64,000 nt of DNA from Mastigocoleus testarum BC008 (GTDB lineage: Bacteria > Cyanobacteriota > Cyanobacteriia > Cyanobacteriales > Nostocaceae), in the NCBI RefSeq assembly GCF_001456025.1, contig NZ_LMTZ01000114.1, positions 24,672-88,671 on the forward strand. The letters run 5' to 3'. Below are positions 63,252-64,000 of the stretch, piece after piece. Below the pieces are notes generated by a model that ran no database searches, had not been told where the DNA came from, and saw only the letters and a list, made by a program, of their open reading frames with translations. Made by a program: the position numbers and the translations under genes. Numbering within the stretch: the stretch's first letter is position 1; the number at the start of each line of letters is the position of its first letter.

Positions 63252-63557
63252 TCACCCTGTGGGTCTGAATTGGGAAATAGTTTTTAGTTCCTCTTCTTCT
63301 TCTTTGAGGACGTGGTAGAGTTCCCAAGCTTGTTGTAAATTCAACCAAAACTCCGAACTATTTCCAAAAAACTTCGATAACCGTACTGCTGTACTTGGTG
63401 TAATACCTCGCTTTTGGTTTACAAGCTCATTTATTCGCTGATACGGGACATGAAGTGCATCTGCAAGTTGTCGTTGGGTTACTCCCATCGGCTCGAGAAA
63501 ATCTTTAAGTAGTATTTCACCTGGATGTGATGGGGGTCTATACTTGGGAATTTTCAT
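63252..63557 (-). CDS. higA: HigA-type antitoxin (XRE-family HTH)
   Basis: The 101-residue product is a HigA-family addiction-module antitoxin: PPSHPGEILLKDFLEPMGVTQRQLADALHVPYQRINELVNQKRGITPSTAVRLSKFFGNSSEFWLNLQQAWEL is the complete family core with its helix-turn-helix at about 25-45. It binds and neutralises HigB and represses the operon. It lies 20 bases downstream of higB, the normal toxin-first order of higBA. ATG start. Confidence 0.95.
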   Translation of the reverse strand: MKIPKYRPPSHPGEILLKDFLEPMGVTQRQLADALHVPYQRINELVNQKRGITPSTAVRLSKFFGNSSEFWLNLQQAWELYHVLKEEEEELKTISQFRPTG

Positions 63558-63577
63558 ATGTTGTTATTTATTGTTTA

Positions 63578-63880
63578 CTAATGATAATCAACTATTTCAA
63601 CTTCTGATGCACCTTGAAGTGTCCATATAAAGCAAATTCGATATTGATCGTTAATTCTAATACTATGCTGACCTTTACGTTCGCCTTTTAGTGCTTCTAA
63701 CCTATTACCCGGTGGAACTTTAATGTCATCTAAAGATAATGCTGCATTTAGTTGATCTAATTTTCTGCGTGCAACTTCCCAACAGAATATGGGACATTGT
63801 TTTCGAGCTTGCTTTGAGTCATTACCATCAAAGATATCTTCAGTTCCTTTATTCTTAAATGATACTATCATAATTAGCAT
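63578..63880 (-). CDS. higB: HigB-type toxin (RelE/ParE superfamily)
   Basis: HigB cuts ribosome-bound mRNA. The roughly 100-residue product has the family pattern (IVSFKNKGTEDIFDG, ARKQCPIFCWEVARRKLDQLNAALSLDDIKVPPGNRLEALKGERKGQHSIRINDQYRICFIW) with the basic RIN-x-QYR-x-CF end that carries catalytic residues. The first ATG is at 63880 (MLIMIVSF); the ATG at 63871 (MIVSFKNKG) matches the family N-terminus better. Both start codons overlap palindromic operator sequences. First gene of the higBA operon. Confidence 0.93.
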   Translation of the reverse strand: MLIMIVSFKNKGTEDIFDGNDSKQARKQCPIFCWEVARRKLDQLNAALSLDDIKVPPGNRLEALKGERKGQHSIRINDQYRICFIWTLQGASEVEIVDYH

Positions 63881-63901
63881 GATAACCGTGCTATCATGCT
63901 A
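63859..63901 (-). promoter_or_regulatory. Palindromic operator sites at the higBA start
   Basis: A perfect 13-base palindrome ATGATACTATCAT (63859-63871) and a perfect 10-bp inverted repeat TAGCATGATA / TATCATGCTA with a 7-base spacer (63875-63901) share the half-site ATGATA. They overlap both possible higB start codons. HigA binding here would fit the autoregulation known for higBA. Confidence 0.65.
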
Positions 63902-63917
63902 CCAGAATTCATACTTA

Positions 63918-63934
63918 GGGCTTGCTGAATAAAT
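63918..63934 (+). mobile_element. Possible left end of an IS5-like insertion sequence running off the window
   Basis: GGGCTTGCTGAATAAAT resembles the terminal repeat of the IS903 group of IS5 elements (GGCTTTGTTGAATAAAT). Only about 80 bases follow, too few to see a transposase. Confidence 0.25.
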
Positions 63935-64000
63935 ACAAAAAGGTGATGGTTAATACATTATCAGACCCAAGGAATATATTCAGATGCAAGAAAACAGTCT

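Overview
The window looks like chromosomal DNA of a filamentous, probably heterocyst-forming cyanobacterium (Nostocales). The evidence is oxygenic-phototroph regulators and assembly factors (RpaB, SasA with its KaiB-like domain, NblB, a CCB2/CCB4-type factor, a Tab2-type protein, GUN4 domains), many GCGATCGC (HIP1) octamers, low-GC spacers, and abundant heptanucleotide tandem repeats (STRR) of the kind known from heterocystous cyanobacteria. I see no rRNA or tRNA gene and no CRISPR array.

Left part (1-23 kb) is mostly core genome: the 3' part of an FGE-sulfatase-like gene, radA, rpaB, a cytochrome b6f cofactor-assembly gene, a DUF456 gene, a PEP-CTERM protein, nblB, a CBS protein, an M42 aminopeptidase, an SLH lipoprotein, sasA, mutT, a DUF760 gene, a group 2 sigma factor, carB and a dps whose ferroxidase centre carries His instead of Asp at position 78. 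Middle part (23-38 kb) holds an Asr1405-type small protein, a [2Fe-2S] protein, two small convergent membrane proteins that look like distant paralogues, a GNAT, an NB-ARC protein that lacks any C-terminal repeat sensor, lepA, a GAF histidine kinase, a DUF3386 gene, a NifU-like scaffold, a 1032-residue two-partner-secretion exoprotein and a PEP-CTERM metalloprotease.

From 39 to 60 kb the region is dominated by a paralogous signalling array: five Ser/Thr kinases, of which three are zinc ribbon-kinase-TM-WD40 proteins with seven WD units each, one is zinc ribbon-kinase-multi-TM and one is kinase only, plus a stand-alone membrane-anchored seven-unit WD40 protein. They are interleaved with a Pro-rich PPC protein, a ClC-CBS-Usp transporter, a TldD/PmbA protein and a Tab2 protein.

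The right end (59.7-64 kb) is an accessory, defence-like island: an EAD1-TIR protein, an EAD1-GUN4 protein, a truncated REP-type transposase, an EAD1-TIR-GUN4 fusion and a higBA toxin-antitoxin pair with palindromic operator sites. The EAD1 modules of the first two are near copies, and the third gene fuses both partner domains. A set that ties a TIR effector to the tetrapyrrole-binding GUN4 fold through a shared adaptor domain is the best candidate here for an undescribed system.

A second theme is repeat DNA. STRR heptamer arrays, often in facing inverted pairs, fill several spacers, supply the stop codons of two genes, and appear to have been taken into the coding sequence of carB and of the ClC gene. 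Several palindromic repeats (GAGACGT hairpins, the GCGCTACGCGCAAGTCA element, a MITE-like element at about 1.1 kb) are scattered through the spacers, some where a terminator is expected.
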